Shown here: piece after piece, positions 12,245 through 27,517 of the stretch
Numbering within the stretch: position 1 is the stretch's first letter
How the letters are laid out: each line of letters begins with the position of its first letter
NCBI GenBank assembly: GCA_020086605.1
Contig: JACBWW010000004.1
Span: 16,312,357 to 16,376,356, forward strand
DNA: 64,000 nucleotides
Source: Lanius collurio
Taxonomy: Eukaryota > Chordata > Aves > Passeriformes > Laniidae
Direction: 5' to 3'
Translations under genes and position numbers: made by a program
The notes under the pieces: model-generated
Database searches by the model: none
What the model saw: the letters and a program-made list of their open reading frames with translations, nothing else
Told to the model about the DNA's origin: nothing

Positions 12245-15200
12245 ATTGGCATAGATATGCGAGGTGTTATGTACTAATGTTGACCCAAATTACACAGAAT
12301 TTCAGTGTTCAGATGATTACAGGGATGTCCATGAGCTGTCCCTCTGTGACTCCAAACAGGACCAAGTGCAGTTTCAGTCTTACAAATCCAGTATTTTTCG
12401 GTAAGGACACAGTTAGAAATTTGTAATCCATAACACTGGTTATAATTATGTCACAGTTATTAAACTCCTACAAGCCTATCTCACATGCCACAGGCTGTAG
12501 TGCAGGATCTACAGTGCAGGACTGTGTACAGGTCCAAGTGCCTACACTGGCATTCAGTGAATGGGTTTACAAACAACAGCAGCCAGTACAAACCCTCAGT
12601 TCAAAACTCAAAGATTTGGGTTCATGAAGAAGAGAGTTCCATCAACCTTTTTCTGCTTCTCTGAGCCCCCAGAGCCTCCAGTGATCTTGACAGGAATTGT
12701 AAATGTTAATAAATCCTACTTCTTGTTGAAGCTGTGAAAATTTAGTCAGCATTGGCAACTTCTATAAGATTCTCCAGTCAAAAGAACTGAAGATGTACAA
12801 ATTATGGCAGCAGCTGAGACCCTAAAACTTTCGCATTCACCATTGTGCAGCATATTTTATTCACTTTGAAATTCAGGGCAGCAGAAAGAATGCTATGAAG
12901 ACAGACATACTCCAAAAGCACCAGCCTGATGTCACAGTTAAGCAAAGCTGAATTTTCTTCATCTGCTTCTATCATAGACTTGCTGAGACAGCTGCTGAGG
13001 CCTCAGACTACTACTATCCAAAACAAGACAAACCAAATCTTGAAATCACCAGGTATCTTAGATGAAAATGCCATTTAAGGGCAGAAGATATTCGGATCAC
13101 CTTCTGTGGTGGCTATGACTTTTATTGAAATGCCTGGATCTCTCCTGATCCTAACTGAAATTGGAAAGCTGTCACATTGTCACCCCATATCAAGACACTT
13201 ACAGATAAGATGTAAGAATGTACCCACATCCTGTTCTTTTTATACTAGACATAATGAAAAACTCCAAGCTAAGAGAGATTTAATGGTGGCTATTTATCCT
13301 GCCTAAAGCACTTCTGTCCACTATAATACAGTCCAGAGGGACACTTACTCTCTGAATTGCTAGCAGCAAACTGCATGCAATGTATTCCATTACAACATTT
13401 CTGATTCATTACATCAAATAATGTCAGATTAAATGCAGCCTATCAGCAAAGAGAGTCTCCTCAGATCTGAAAACTGCCTCAGTGGCTGCTTATCAGTGGC
13501 TGCACCTCCTTTGTGACATCACTTTCCATACACCATCACTCAATGCTAGGCAGCACACCTGCAGAATTAACTGCCTGGGAAGGAACTCTGCCATGAGTGA
13601 GCAGGTAATAAAAAGCTTTACTTCCCTGTGGTCTTCTCAGGTTCTCCAGGTTTCTGAACAATCTCTTTATGAGATTGAGGACCTGAAATACTCACAGACC
13701 AATAGCAAAGGAATAACTGTTCCCTCTCCCACATCAGGGTTAATCCTTGTACAGTTCAGAAGAGCATAAGGGATGATACAGTTGATATCTGTCACAGGGG
13801 TGGGGTGATAAATTCAAACGTCAATCACTCATTCCCAAAGACCAGAGTTCAGAAATTCCTTCGACAGAGAAAAACAGGAATTTTGTAATCTCAGACTAAG
13901 ACAGGTTTTTCCACATCCAAAAATCACGGTTTAGAATGACCTTCAGGACTGCCTGTGCTCTGAGGAAGTCTGGGACAAGGGGTGGAATAAAGCTACCCAG
14001 CTCAAGTATGACATGTTTGCTAATCTGGGTGGCAGACAGAAAGTGCAATCTCTAAGAATGGATTCTGAATCCTAATAAAAACCTAGGTGTTAGATAAAAA
14101 CATCAACAGCTACAGTCTCAACACTCTGTACAGTGGAAAAAAACAGTTCGCTTTCACCTAAAACATCTCCCAGGCCTCTAAGTGCAGAAGAGATGGAATG
14201 AAACTAAATTGTAAAACTCATCCCATTTAGCTAAGTGGGATCACAGGTAAGGTCGGGGAAGTTAATCACTACCCATTTGCTGAAAATTACCCATAAAGGA
14301 TATTAGATGGACAATTCTTTTACAGCAATTAGGTCTTGATTATATGAATATGAAATAGGTAGAGTAAGAGTTACCTTGGTAATAATAGGAAGGAAATTAA
14401 TCACAACGAGGATGGAAGCCAAGGTAAGTTTGGGGGGTTACCAGTTCGGATATATGTTTGGAGGACTGGAGAATGCTTTCACATGTATTATTTGGCCAAA
14501 ACTGCAAAGTGTCTCAGAGAAAGTGAGATTATTAGAACAGAGTCCAACACAATTTAACAAAGCATGGTAAAAGCAGATGGGAGCGTGTCTCTCAAATTAA
14601 CTTTGTATAAAGGCTGTAGCAAATCCATCATGAGGTTTTCCAGGCTCTAAGAAAGCCTGACCAGACCTGGCCCTACCAGCAAATCATGTTTATTTAAAGG
14701 ATTAACATTTTCTCTTTCCTCATTATACAAGGACGGAAAAGTGGAGGGGGAGAGAGCCTGAAATTTCCTACTCTCTCAAATGGTATTTCTCTATAGGGGC
14801 AAAAGCCATTAATCATTACCAATTAAAACTGCAGAAAAAGGAAAAAAAGGAAAAAAAGAAGGCATTCTTTCAATGTTTCCACTTGTTGCTAGCCCCTTCT
14901 GTTGGGTTGTCTGCAATCTGCACTCCTACTTTTTCTGTGTTCACTGGAAAGAAAGCCAGGCTGCAGCTCTGCAAAGGCAGCCTTCAGCTGCAGGGAGAAC
15001 AGCTGCACAGGGAAGCAGGAATAGTTAGGAACAGCCAGACAGATGTGCACCTTTATATCTGCCCACATTTCAAAGGAATGACCCAATCCAGCTCAGGAGA
15101 TAGCAAGCACTCAAAGTTCTGCAAGGACAGAGGGGTAGGGGAAGCCAATATTTATTACTTGTGGCTGAAGCACAATACTGGAACCTCCTGTGAAACTGGT

Positions 15201-16109
15201 ATCAAGCCTTAGTGTCCCAGATGGCCTCTAATTTGAAAAATATTTGTGAAACCACCCAGAAGCCTTCCCACAAGAGATGTAAAGTTGAATTAAATAATAT
15301 AAGGAAACAGAAGAATGCATAGTCTGGAAGTTTCTACATTCTAAAGAATCCCGTACAATTTCAGAAATTATTTAGACAAAAATTATATTGTAACAACAGG
15401 AATTGTTTGAGCCTGACAGTAACAGCTGCCTATCGGGATACCTTCAGTTTAAATCTGACTACATTGCAAAAAATTATCTAAACCAAATGATCTGTATGTA
15501 GTTCACCTGTCAGATTTCCCCCTCCTACTGTTCATGGCATCAGAACGTGGTATTTCTTTTTCTCATATCTTTCACATTTTTCTTTCTCTTGTTACCGTGC
15601 AAAATGTCAACATAAAGAACAACAAAAACAGCAAGCTATTTGCACCAGGAAATAAACAAAGCACATCAAAAAATTCTTTCCTGTAAACTGAAATAAAATG
15701 TCATTATATTTTTCAAACCTATTCTTCTTCCAATTTCCATCCAACTCGGGAAAAAAACAAATCAGAATATGCACAGTGCTTCCAAATACACAATATCATA
15801 ATCTTCAATGACAGTTAAGGGCTGACTTATCCTTACCAGCAATTTCATCAAGTCAGAACAAGTTTCTGCAAAATACCAAAGCAACAAGGGTTGTATCGAG
15901 CCACATTGCCTTTTCCCCTGGGAAACACACAGTTACACCTACAGTGCTTGGCCTTACACAGCACATCACTCCTTTGCACTGCATAAACATCCTCCTGTGT
16001 TGGTCAGACTTATACCACAAAGGGAGGAATACAGCAGAAAAATACATAACCAAAGGAAGATAGGCAAAGCCCTCACTCTTCCAAACAAAGTCAAGCATTG
16101 AGCAACCAG

Positions 16110-16246
16110 ACTTCAAGATACATTTGAACAATACTCTCAGGCACAGAGTGTGATTTTTGAGGTTGCCTTTAGCAGGGCTAGGAGTTAGACTCGATGATCC
16201 TTGTGGGTACCTTCCAGCTCAGGATATTCTATGATTCTGTGATCTG
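16110..16246 (+). mobile_element. CR1 LINE 3' end fragment
   Basis: Contains GGGCTAGGAGTTAGACTCGA, then TGATCCTTGTGGGTACCTTC and the CR1 terminal signature ATATTCTATGATTCTGTGAT. Only the last ~140 bp of the element is present. It is antisense to NRXN3 and of a different subfamily from the copy at 16925. Confidence 0.88.
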
Positions 16247-16924
16247 TGGTGTTTAAACTGCCATCTAATGGTGAAACTGTAACTTTGAAGCTGGCAGAGC
16301 AGTCAGCACGCAAGGAAACAAGTGCTGCTTTGACCTGCAGCTCTTGGATTTGGATTGACAATCACCTTTTTCAGCAACATTTAATTATAAGCTGCTTCCT
16401 ACAGCACTAGCTGCTGGTGAAGCAAAAGTGTATGTTTTAAGTGACAAAACATGTCTTCATCGGGGATGTGAGTACTGTCTCAAACTGCCAGATTTGATTT
16501 CCAGTTTATGCCACAGATAAGAAACTGCCCAATAAAGAATATAATAATGCCAAAGTTCAGGCTTGGTATTTTTGAGGACAGATAATGTCATCTTAATTTC
16601 TAATGAAAAACCTACCAACATTTAACTAGTGCAAAACCGCTGAGTTAAAACATCTAAATCACTGCACTGATATAGATTTACTGAACATTTCAGCTATTCC
16701 AGAACAAAATCACTTTCAGTCATCTATCATTTATCTCATGATCTGGCAGTACATATTCCAAATCACTTTCCTTGTGACTCAAGTATGGGCAGAATTTGTG
16801 GCCTTGATAAGCACCTAAACCAAAGGAAGCTAGTTCAGACAAGTCAGTATTTGCCTTTCCACTTTGCTTAAACAATAATTAATAGTACCTCTTTATTATG
16901 CTTCCACTGATCCCCTAATAATTG

Positions 16925-17037
16925 CAGAATCATAGAATGGTTTGGGTTGGAAGGGACCTTAATGATCATCTAGTTCCAACCTTCTACCATGGGGAGGGAG
17001 CAAGTTGCTCAGAGCCCCATCTAACCTAGCCAATTAA
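16925..17037 (-). mobile_element. CR1 LINE 3' end fragment
   Basis: Reverse complement of the classical CR1 tail: CAGAATCATAGAATGGTTTG, then GGTTGGAAGGGACCTTAATG and ATCATCTAGTTCCAACC, then GCTCAGAGCCCCATCTAACC. It is close to consensus, so relatively young. It is the only CR1 in the window in the same orientation as NRXN3. Confidence 0.92.
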
Positions 17038-20000
17038 TGCTGACCTATTATCTAAAGCAGGACACAAATTAGTGCTCTTGAGATCTATTCAACAAGTCCC
17101 TTTACTTTCCTTTATTTGATCTGTAAGTAGGAAAGAATGTCATTTACCTCTCCTCAACAGCACGTTTTAGATTCTCACTTAAGCAATCATTACAAACTAA
17201 GCCAAATATATTAAAAGGAGGTTGCAAATGGAAAAATAAAACCTAATGAACCCTTGTATTGAAAGTACTATGTGTCAGGCACAGACACATTTGGAATCCA
17301 CTTCTGACAGGTTATTGACATCTAATTCCACACTATCACCAAAGACAGCTCAATTTACTCCCCTTTTTAATGTGCAAGTGAGGGCCAATGAAAGCTGTCA
17401 GACTCATGTGATGAAAAACAAGTACCTAGGATACATATGGAAAAACTGATTCCTTCATAAAACTCTCTCTCCAAATCATTCAAGAGTTTAGAATCTCATA
17501 GCTTAATACATGAGCCATTATTCCCCATATCATTGAAGGAAAGGGACTCATCACCCACAGAAGAAGGCATGTGGCCTCTCTTGCACAAAGAGGGAGACAC
17601 TTCTATTTTCAATATAAAGTGAATTACAGGCTCTTACACTGGGCTTAATCATGATCCTGAAAGTTCAGTACAACATCTCTATTGAACAGCATGTTCTGCT
17701 TTCTCCTAAGGGTTCCTGGAGGGCTGCAAGGTTATGGGAGGAGTTCAAAGGGTGGGAAAGCTGTGTGTATTAAAGAATTAATACACTTCAGTATATATTC
17801 AAAGTGTATTTGAAGAAAAAGAGTGTCAAGCTTTTCCCCAAAGGGTTGCTAGTAGGAATTTAGCAAATCAAGCAAACCAGCAGTGGCTAGGTGAGCAGAG
17901 AAGGTAATGGGGATGCAGAGGCTGTGGGCCCCAGGGACTGGTGCGCTTGCTCAGACCCTTTGGGGGCAGTGAGGGGCAGATGGCAATGCTGCCTGGAGCC
18001 ATTAGATGGCGAAGGAGGCTGCAATTGCCTCCTCGCTTGTGCCACTAGCGCTGAGTACTTGTTAAGAATTTTTTTCAAGGAAAAGCAGTGCGGCTCCTCC
18101 TGGGGTAGAAGAGAAAGTAGAGACACACAGAAAATCTCAGTAGGTTTTCTGTGCAGTGCCACTGCCAGCAGCTCTCACCACCACCAGCTCTCACCGCCAC
18201 TTGCTGGACAAGGTCCCGGGTTTCCACTCACAAGTTCCGGATCAGCAAGGACTATTTCAAAAGAAGCTTTTCCTAATTTACACCTGGAAAGGATAAGACA
18301 CAGCTCCACAATACAACTGCAAAAACTGTTTTCTAAAATAAGCAGCTAACGTACTCTGACCAAAGAGGAAAAAGCGTAGGTGTCCTAACAGGATGGTTTC
18401 CCTGTCCTCAACTCCTGTTATTTCAAGTCCTCCGCATAATTTCAAAGCATTAAAATGCACTCAGGAACATCTTATGAACTGGCCTACTTTCACAGCAGAA
18501 ACTGCTACAGAAATAGAAGACAGCTCATCCACTGTCACACTGCAAAGCCACGACAGTGCAGGGACACAAACCACTGTCCACCTCAACTGCGCTGCCACCC
18601 CCCACTTTTTGGATGATCCAAGAGCTACCTGCCACCTTGTACTTTTCATGAGACAGACCCTGAAAAATTCTCAGAATATCAAACAAGTCAAAATATTGAA
18701 GAGGTCAATAATTCCTTTGGAAACTGGAAAATAATCCACGAGCCTAAAAATAATCTGAATCTGTAACGGAAAGGGGACTGATCTTGACATCACTTGAAAC
18801 ATAGATGGTAAGACTCTATAGATACAACACCTGTTTCTCTTTCAAATTCTGCAGATAGAGAGAGATTCAAAAGGGTAAGAATTGAGGCATAAGACAGTTT
18901 TTCAAGATTTCAATTAGCCTTTTTTTTGGACTAGGATTTATTTACTGCAGAGTTAAGCATCTCTCATAGTTACAGATTCTCTATTTATATCTGCTAACTG
19001 TGCAAATTTCCTGGTTCTCTGATTCCAGACCAGCTGCTGAGCACAGCTGTGCTTCAACAAAGGCACCAAAACCAGCAGGATTGCTGTGGGACTCTCATAC
19101 TTCCCTAATTTCATCTGCATCTGGAAGAGGAAATCACAGTGGTTTTTTTTCACCCACTCCTGACACAGTTCAACAGAGCACCACCAATGTAATTTTTAAA
19201 AAACCCCTCAGTGATAGATTGCCAGTGCAAGAAGCGCCCAAGCTTTCACAGCTTTTAAATGTTGCACTAAAACTTCTTGCACAACATACAAGGTTGCCAA
19301 CACAAAGAATACAGGACTCTAAGTGAATGATCACCTGCAAAACTTTTAGACAGAGCAGAAAACATCCTGTGAGCAATTTGGCATGTGGAGAGATCAAGGC
19401 ATAGAATTGCAAGCAACAGAGTCTGGCAACAAAGAAGCTTCTGTTCAGTTAGAAGAGTGAGAAGTAAAAGCAACGCAACGAAGCAGAGCACCCAAGTGCC
19501 TCACAACACACTGCAGGCTGTATGACCACATCCAGTGCTCTGCGGCATCTCAGTCTTGAAGAGGGTTTTAGAATCATATTTCTGTGGGCATGAAGCTCAA
19601 GGATGCAGCAAGATCAAGCCTGCACCCAACAGAGGGGACTGGCACATCCTCCTCCTGGCATACACTACTGGCTACCTGAAGCCTGTCCCTGCTTCCCCCA
19701 CCCACTGGCCGTCCTGAACACCATCCTTACTTAATGGCTGCTTCACAACCTAAGCACCTTACTTACATATTTGGATTTTACTGGAAGAGCTGATGGGCCC
19801 TTAAGCACTACGGGGGACAATGCTGGGATTTGTCAGGATTTACTGGTTTATTCTTTAAAACCTAATTGATTTGCCACAGATCAAACAAAGTCCATGACAG
19901 AGTAGGACTAAATGCAAGTGAACTAAATGTTGGACTAGGTTTTGTTGTTGTTTTTGGTGTTTATGCAGACGAACAATATTTGGGATGACAGCTTGTCAGT

Positions 20001-23000
20001 CAAAAAAGTCTCTCTCCTCCATCTTCCACGAAGATGAACAGTTAGCAGCATATTTGCTGTTTCTGCTCATGCACTGCCTGGAGAGAATAACCCTTACACT
20101 AGGCTCTCCTTATCAGCAGCCTGGAAACGACACTCCTCCATGCTTCTCTTTCTCACCTGAGTCTGTGAATATCACTTCTAACTGAGATTTGAGTTTGAGA
20201 TCTGAAGTTCTTTCAGCAACAGGTCTTCCCAATAGTGCATTTGACAAAACCGACTTTTCTCATCTGATACTGTAACACACACCATGTAATATTGTGTCTA
20301 ATTTGCCTAAACATGGAGGTAGTTCCACAATTCTTTGAGATCTAGTAAAGAAGCTGAAGTATCAAAATATTGTTATTTCTACACTATTAACTATTCTACA
20401 CTTCCTAATTCAGTATGAGTTATAAAAAGTAATTACAATAAGAAGCTAATGAAACTTACTTTGGTAATCAGCATCATGCATGTCATATAAATTTATTCAC
20501 GTGCTTGCTAATTAGGAAAACACAATCATTAACAGCATTTAGAAAGGAAAATAGGTCTTTTGAAGTTGGAAGACATTTCCAAGTTATGATTCTGAGGCAT
20601 ACATTTCACAGATCCATACAAGCTAGAAGCAGAAGAGCTGACTAGGTCATGGAGCTCCCTTCCCTTCCTGTCCTCTTACAAAGCATATGTCATTGAAGTG
20701 CAGAGCAGCTTGGCCTTGCTCTGTCGTTTTAGCCATCCTAATTTCCATTGGAACAGATGGGATTTCCACCCTTTTCTATGATCCCTACTACAGCAAAACA
20801 AAGCAAAAACAAACCAAGCTCCTTGTTGTAATTGTACAATATTCACTCTTTTCCTTTCTTAATTTAATCCAATATTCCATAATAAGTGTCCTGTGAACTT
20901 CCTTAAACAATTCCCCCTCTTTGGGAAGGCAGTCCTCCCATCAGAGCTGATTGATCATCCCCTCCTCAGGTTATCATTTCACCAAGCAATATGTACTGAA
21001 CTCTTTCAATCTTTCTCCATAATTCCTCCCTTCAGCCTCCCAATTATATTTCAACTCATTTTGCCAATTTCCTTCATATTGTTGGATTTCAGTCTAAGCT
21101 GCTCGATAGTGCTTTCTTTACACCCTTTATACTCGTATTTCTTGAATATACATCTCTACTTGTGTGACTGGGAATACTTCTAACCAGCACAGGTGTAGCT
21201 GAGTACCCAATGGCACCTCATTAATACACATTTTAAGTGGTGAGGAGTTGATATTCAGGCTTTATTATCTTGGCAAAGGTCAATGGGTAAAACTGTTTAA
21301 GGCTCCTTTCTTGTGTGCTCTGTAAATCTCATATCACAATCGAGTTAAATACATCCAGCCAATCACTGATACACCATACAAAATTTTATCATTTGTTTAG
21401 TGCTATATAAAGGGCAATGAATAATTTAACCTTTTCAATGCCAATTTTTTTCCCCCTGAGTGGCTCAAGTACCATAGCATTTTAGCTATAAAAGGTTGCT
21501 TGTGTACCTCAAAAAAAATACAGCATAATGTCTCAACAACCACACAAGGATTGCATTAGCACTTCAGGTGTAGAAAAGTGGCACAAGACAGAAAGTCATT
21601 GCTATTTTAAAATAAAATCTCTGACCTTTATGGATTTTTAATACACATTGTAGGTCTAGGCAATGTTGTTCTTTTGGGGATATGAGCTCAATATTATTAA
21701 CACACAACACAAAGACCTGCCCCCATTTCTGTACTGATGAAGAATGAAATACTCTGTGTCAAGTAGCAATAGAAGGAAAATCAGTTAGATAACACAAAAA
21801 CAAATATCATTCATAAGGTTAGGTTTTCTACCTGTTCTCATGACAGGATGTCCATTAGGCTCAATAAAAACTATGAAACAGAAGGTTTCGTATATACATT
21901 TTGCTGATCTTCAGCTTTTCTCATCCTAGAATCTGAAGTTCTTAGTGATTTGTTAATTTTTCCACATTGCAACCCTTTTATGATTTTGGAAAGTCTGAAG
22001 GATCTGGCTTTTGGGGGGGATTTTTGCAGCTGGGGAAGATAAGGCACAGGAAAATGAACTTGCTTGTAGTTATATAAGCCAGAAACAGAATTCTAAGGCA
22101 TGTCTACATTGTACACTTTTGTGAAGCACCAAATTAGTAGTATACCATACATGTCAAGGCTTGTTTTGTGAGAAGCCCTGGTCAGACTTCCTCACCAGCC
22201 TGGCAGCAATGCTGAATTGATGTGACACAACTCACCCACCTCTCGTCTGCAGGTACTGCTGTGGCAGCAGCCAGCAGATGGTCTTGTGAAATACCAGGGC
22301 TACACACAACGTAGCACAGGATGCTCTGTGCCCTGTACACTGCAATGCACCTTCTGAACAGCATCTGCAGGGCAGCTTTGCAAAGATTTCTGAGTGACAG
22401 CATCTGCTGTGCTTTCACCCTCATCCAGAGAAATCACTGTCTTCTAGCTCTCACTGTCAGATAACACTTGCTTAATCTTTATTTATTCCTTAAGTTAAGG
22501 CTTAAACAACTTCAGTTTGCCTTATAAGCACATCTACTAACTTCCTCCATGTATTAGTCAGCTGGAGACCCCTGGACTCTGATCAGACACACAGGGAGTG
22601 ATAGCTGAGTGAGCAATGCTGGGTAAGAGAGAGGCTGACCTGTGGGGAGCTGTATGGCAATCAGCATTTCATTACTGCATGCTAAAAGGCCAAAGTGGTT
22701 CACAAGTGCTCTTCTGAGTGGGAAAACCAGAGAGGAAAAGAAGATGAAGGAACTCTGGTTCTGATATGAATTATCTCTATCCTATCACAATATATAAGTA
22801 TTTATTTCTAGGAACTGCTAACCAAATATCCCAGGACTATACTACCATGTCTTCAGAGATCTGCAAGTATTATTTAGAGATCTGATATCTTTTTCAAGGT
22901 AGAAAGAGTAGTTAAGTGCCCTAAGAGTCTAACGACTAATTTAGGTGATATCTTAGATTCAGACACTTAAATCCCAGTAAATGAAAACCTGTCAGAGTCA

Positions 23001-26000
23001 GGGTCTGTGGCTAATAACTTTTGTTATCTAGAATCTTATTGTAGGTGCCTTAATAGTTCTACATCACAGTTTCCCAAAATATAAAACTATGATGATATCA
23101 ATCTCTTTTTGCAAATACTCTGCATATGGGAAAAAATGGCATTTGTTTGTATCAATTTGCATCCTTATAAATAGTTTAATGTGGATTTATTTAGCATATT
23201 CTGATACCCAAAGACAGGTAGAGATGTGTCAAGAACTTCATGGTTTTTCCCAGCTATGACCTTGTCTGATCATTTGAAGTTTGAAGGGTCCTCCAGGAGC
23301 TGTCTGTGTGCAAAGGTACAAAAATTCACCCAAGCTTCCACAGAGAGAGCAGTAAGACTGTGAGATTTGGCAGGCCCCACAACACTATGGCAGAGAACAG
23401 CCTAAAGTCCATTGCCAATCTATGTTTCAGATGGGTTACAGTTCACTGCCAGAAGACATCTCATTTCCAAACACAAAGAAGTCTAATGCCAGGACCCCCA
23501 CTCCTGGTTGTATCTGAATGTTCTTCCTTCCTACCCTGAAGCTCCCCTAGGTAGCCTTCACCAGGAAACTGCTCAAGTGAGTAATCCAGAAGCAATGCTG
23601 AAACAGGAAAAACATAATGTACAGTTACCTGCAGGGACACAAACAGCTGCTGAATTACAGTTCTTGACATGCACAATCTCTTCAGTGCCTAACAGGATAC
23701 TGCCTTTCAAGGGATCAACATGGGAAAAGAAAGTCAGGGATGCCACCCAGTTAAATAGGATTTTATTGATCAACACTTTGACAGAGCACATAGAGCAAGC
23801 ATCTGAGTGAAATAATCTGAGTGAAAGGTGTCTAGGAAAACCTACTAACAGCAAAAGGGACATGGCAGCTGTTTCAAAGCTGCTTCTCCTGGAAGATTTC
23901 CTGACTGAGCCTCGGCCAGTGGCACACACTAGGGTAGGAACTGGAGGCAACACACACATAGACACACAAAGAAAGATAAATGATTGGCATTTTAATTTTT
24001 ACAGCTTCTAGAAAAAAACAACAGTGTAAAAGAGAATAGATGTGCTCAGCAAATTGTCACCAGCCAGGAGGAAAAGACAAAAGAATAAAGAAATCACAGC
24101 AGTGTAAATCAGCCAGGGGAGAAATGGCTAAATGAGGATGCTGATTGCTAATCTGCATCCTGTCACTCTGACTTTATAAGCAGGTGAGCTCAAGAGGCCA
24201 TGTGTGCAAAAGCAGCTCCATAAAAGCACTGTTTTTCCCAATCTCATCTGTATTCACAGTGGACCAGGTTTTCACTTTATGGCTGCAATGTTCCTGTTTC
24301 TTCTGTGGGTCCATTAGCACTGTGCACATTGCTCAGTCAATACCAATTCCAGCCTACACTTTTCTGCCTTTTTTATTTGGACACAAGTCCTTCTGTCTGC
24401 TGGATTCATTACTCTTCGACATGGTTATTTGTAGTCTCTCTTTATGTTTTGATTATTTTTAAAGCAGTCCAAGTGCCTTTGACTTTAAATACAAAAATTA
24501 AAAGATAAAGTGAAAACAGTGAGGCATTTTAAAATGTCATGATAAATCATTTCTGTTTCTCTTTGCTTTAATCCTTTTTGTTTTCCACAATTACTTTACC
24601 CAAAAACCTTGCAGGCTATAAAATGACCCCCATCCCCCAGAAAAAAAGATAGTAGCCTTTTGTTTGACAAAGCTCTATTCATTTCTCTCCTTTTCCCCTT
24701 TTCCCACATCCCAAGAAATCTTTCAGGACATCCTTTGCTCTTCTGCAGCAGATAGGAAAGTGAAATTTGATCAAACTGGAAAGTGGCAGAAGGAATCTGG
24801 CAGGCTTAGGGGGATGGCATACAAGCAATTGAACAAGATTCAGAACCATGATGTTGCCTCAGTAAAAGGGAGGGCAACAGACTGGGACAGGAGTCAGTCT
24901 TCACCCTGCTGAATTCTAGACTATCTCCACCTCCTTCACCAAGGTGGTTAAAGGCAGCTCCTGCACACCACAGTGGTGCTTCCAGTATCAGACCGGGACT
25001 GGTGAAAAGGGAACTGCCAACTATTACCTGTGCTTACTTTATCCACACCCTCAGGTGGCCAATCCCATGTTTAAACTCAAGAAAAGATGGAATTATTAAA
25101 AACATAGCTTTGAGAAAAGCACCTTGGATGTAGTGCAAAATCATCCTCCAGTAACACTCGACAGGGAGAGAGAGGCTAAAATTCAGCAATGGTCAGTCCT
25201 CCAAGCAGACAAAACAATTAAATGCAAATGCAGAATAAAGGAAATGTGCACAAATTGGACATTCTGCTGACAAGCAGAAATAGGGTAGCAGTGATTTGTG
25301 GGGTGTGCCTCAAAAAGCCGGATTGCAACAGAAGAGAATTTCACCAAAGATATGGTAATAAAATGGTGAAAACCTGGATGTTTCTATGACTGGGCACTGA
25401 ACTATTAGGCTTCCACCTCTAGGAATCAGAACCTGTACACTAAGATTAGTGTATAGACTCTAGATATTTTGAAATTTCTTACTATGCCAATACCCTTTCC
25501 TTTGACCTATTTTTTCTCTTTGGTCACAAACATTCTCAACAGAGAGATTAAAAAAAATAACAGAACTAATAAATATTTTAGATGACTTCTGTATTCTTGC
25601 TTCCTTCACACTATTTAGCAAGCACGTGCCTTTTGCCAATCACTTGTTCAGGGGGAGATCTTGTCCTCACATGGCAGATGATACATGCATCACAAACTCC
25701 ATTTGGTTCTGCTTAGTTCCATCCTTGCACTGCTCCCTGGGCTGGGTACACTAACCTGCCTCATGGCTCTCTGTCTTCAGCAGTTTCACTCAAAAAGGAG
25801 AGGAAATCAGAGCTATAGAAGAAGAGTTCCTTCTTTCACCATTCTACTTCACAGCTCTACCAAAGACCAGGCAAGTCAGAAAGACTGACCTATTTTCTAA
25901 CCTCTAATGCAAATACTCCTCCAAGAGATGACTAAGGTATATAAAGGAGAAGTACTCTACATATTTCTCATTCTAAGTACAAGCCCAGGGCTCCCAGACC

Positions 26001-26810
26001 TGTCAATCTAACATGCTTTTCAACTGAGGGCTGAATTGTCATTTTCCATTTTAATCACTTAATGAAAGGTAGTGGATAAAAAAAATCACTATTTAAAATA
26101 CCATCTTTTTCCTTTCTCAGCAGTTTGAAATGGGGCCTGTGGGTATTGGGGCAGTCAGACTTAACTAATCCCACATGACTCTGCTTGAATCCTAAACTCT
26201 GGTGCTTTGATACAACTTCCAACCACTAATCTCCTTTAACCTTCCCTGTCCTTTTGCTCCCTTTAGTGGTATCACAACATGAAGAATTACAATTCCTCCT
26301 TGTTCAGAAATGAAAAATGCTGTGGATCACAAGAACACAAGATTATTGTGGTAGGCAACCCAAAGGGTCCAGGCTGACCACAAGAGGACCTTGCCCTAAC
26401 AGGCAGAACTTCAGAAGTCAAAAGTTGCGGGACACAAAAAATGGAAGCATCATGAGACCAATAGCACTTATTATGAAGCTGCTTTTCTTGTACCTCCTCC
26501 CTGCTGCTGTGTCCCTTCAGTGGGAAGACTTTTGCCTTAATGTGATGGATATCTCCTAAGTTTTTTGTTCTGTCTATTCACCTACTCACCACTTATCATC
26601 ATCACAAAGCAGGAAGTCACTCTGAAACTCATATTAAGATTTGATTTATCAGGATACAGTTTCCCTCTTCTGCACCTTATCTCCCAATTTTGACCTCATT
26701 GTTCTCAATTAGCCAGTAAAAAAAAAAAAAAAGAGGATGCTAGTAGAAAATAAAATAAAAATCATGAATATTATCTTTTCTTTACACATTCTCAGATGCT
26801 TTAGCAGTGA

Positions 26811-26840
26811 AAGTGAGAAGGGTTTAAGTGAGAAGGGTTT
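26811..26840. repeat. 15-bp tandem duplication
   Basis: AAGTGAGAAGGGTTT occurs twice with no spacer. It is a small, recent-looking local duplication with no further copies. Confidence 0.9.
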
Positions 26841-27517
26841 CCCTCTGGAGAGGCATACCTTGGAGTCTGGTACCTAGTGTCAGTGGATTTGCCAGGACCA
26901 CCCTGTGGGCTGCTCTGTGTGATAACTGTGTATGAAACGAGACAGACAAACCAAGCAGATTGGACTGAGTCATTATACACCACCAAATAAAATCTTTCCA
27001 TGGTTGTGGTGATGTGCTTTTGCATATCCTTTCCACATCACATAATAGCCTCATCCAATCAATCAAAGTGTCCAAGGGACGACTGCCTATCTCCACATAC
27101 AGAAAGAGTCAATTAAGGGAGCATCATGAATGCCAAGTCTCTCCTCTCCCCCGGAGATGAATAGAGAAAAAGAAATGAGACAGAAAATGCACTGTGCCAG
27201 TGCCTGCCTTTCAGCTTGATGGCTTCGACTGGGCAAAGCAGGGAGATAGAGAAAGCTAATTTCATAGATAACATCTCCAAGGTCTATATAGTAATTTTAA
27301 ATATTGGAAATAATTTTTCATGACAAATGAATCTACTTCATCCTGGCTTCTTCCATCAAGATATTCTCTTTAATTGTAAGGACAATTGGCAGTCTCAGCA
27401 GAAACACAAACTGGTATGGAAAAAAAGTGGGGTATGAAGAGCAAGATCAACCACTGAGCTGTAAGAGACTCAAAGATACCATGTAGTCTGAAGCAATTCT
27501 TGAACCAAGTGTCATCA

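Noticed and set aside
17891..18349. 152-residue plus-strand frame with Cys- and Ser-rich content
   Set aside because: No domain, no splice context and no similarity I recognise. An antisense frame overlaps it, as expected in a locally GC-rich patch.
26801..27096. Overlapping 90- and 74-residue minus-strand frames
   Set aside because: No recognisable family; low support beyond length. The nearby 15-bp duplication is the only clear structure.
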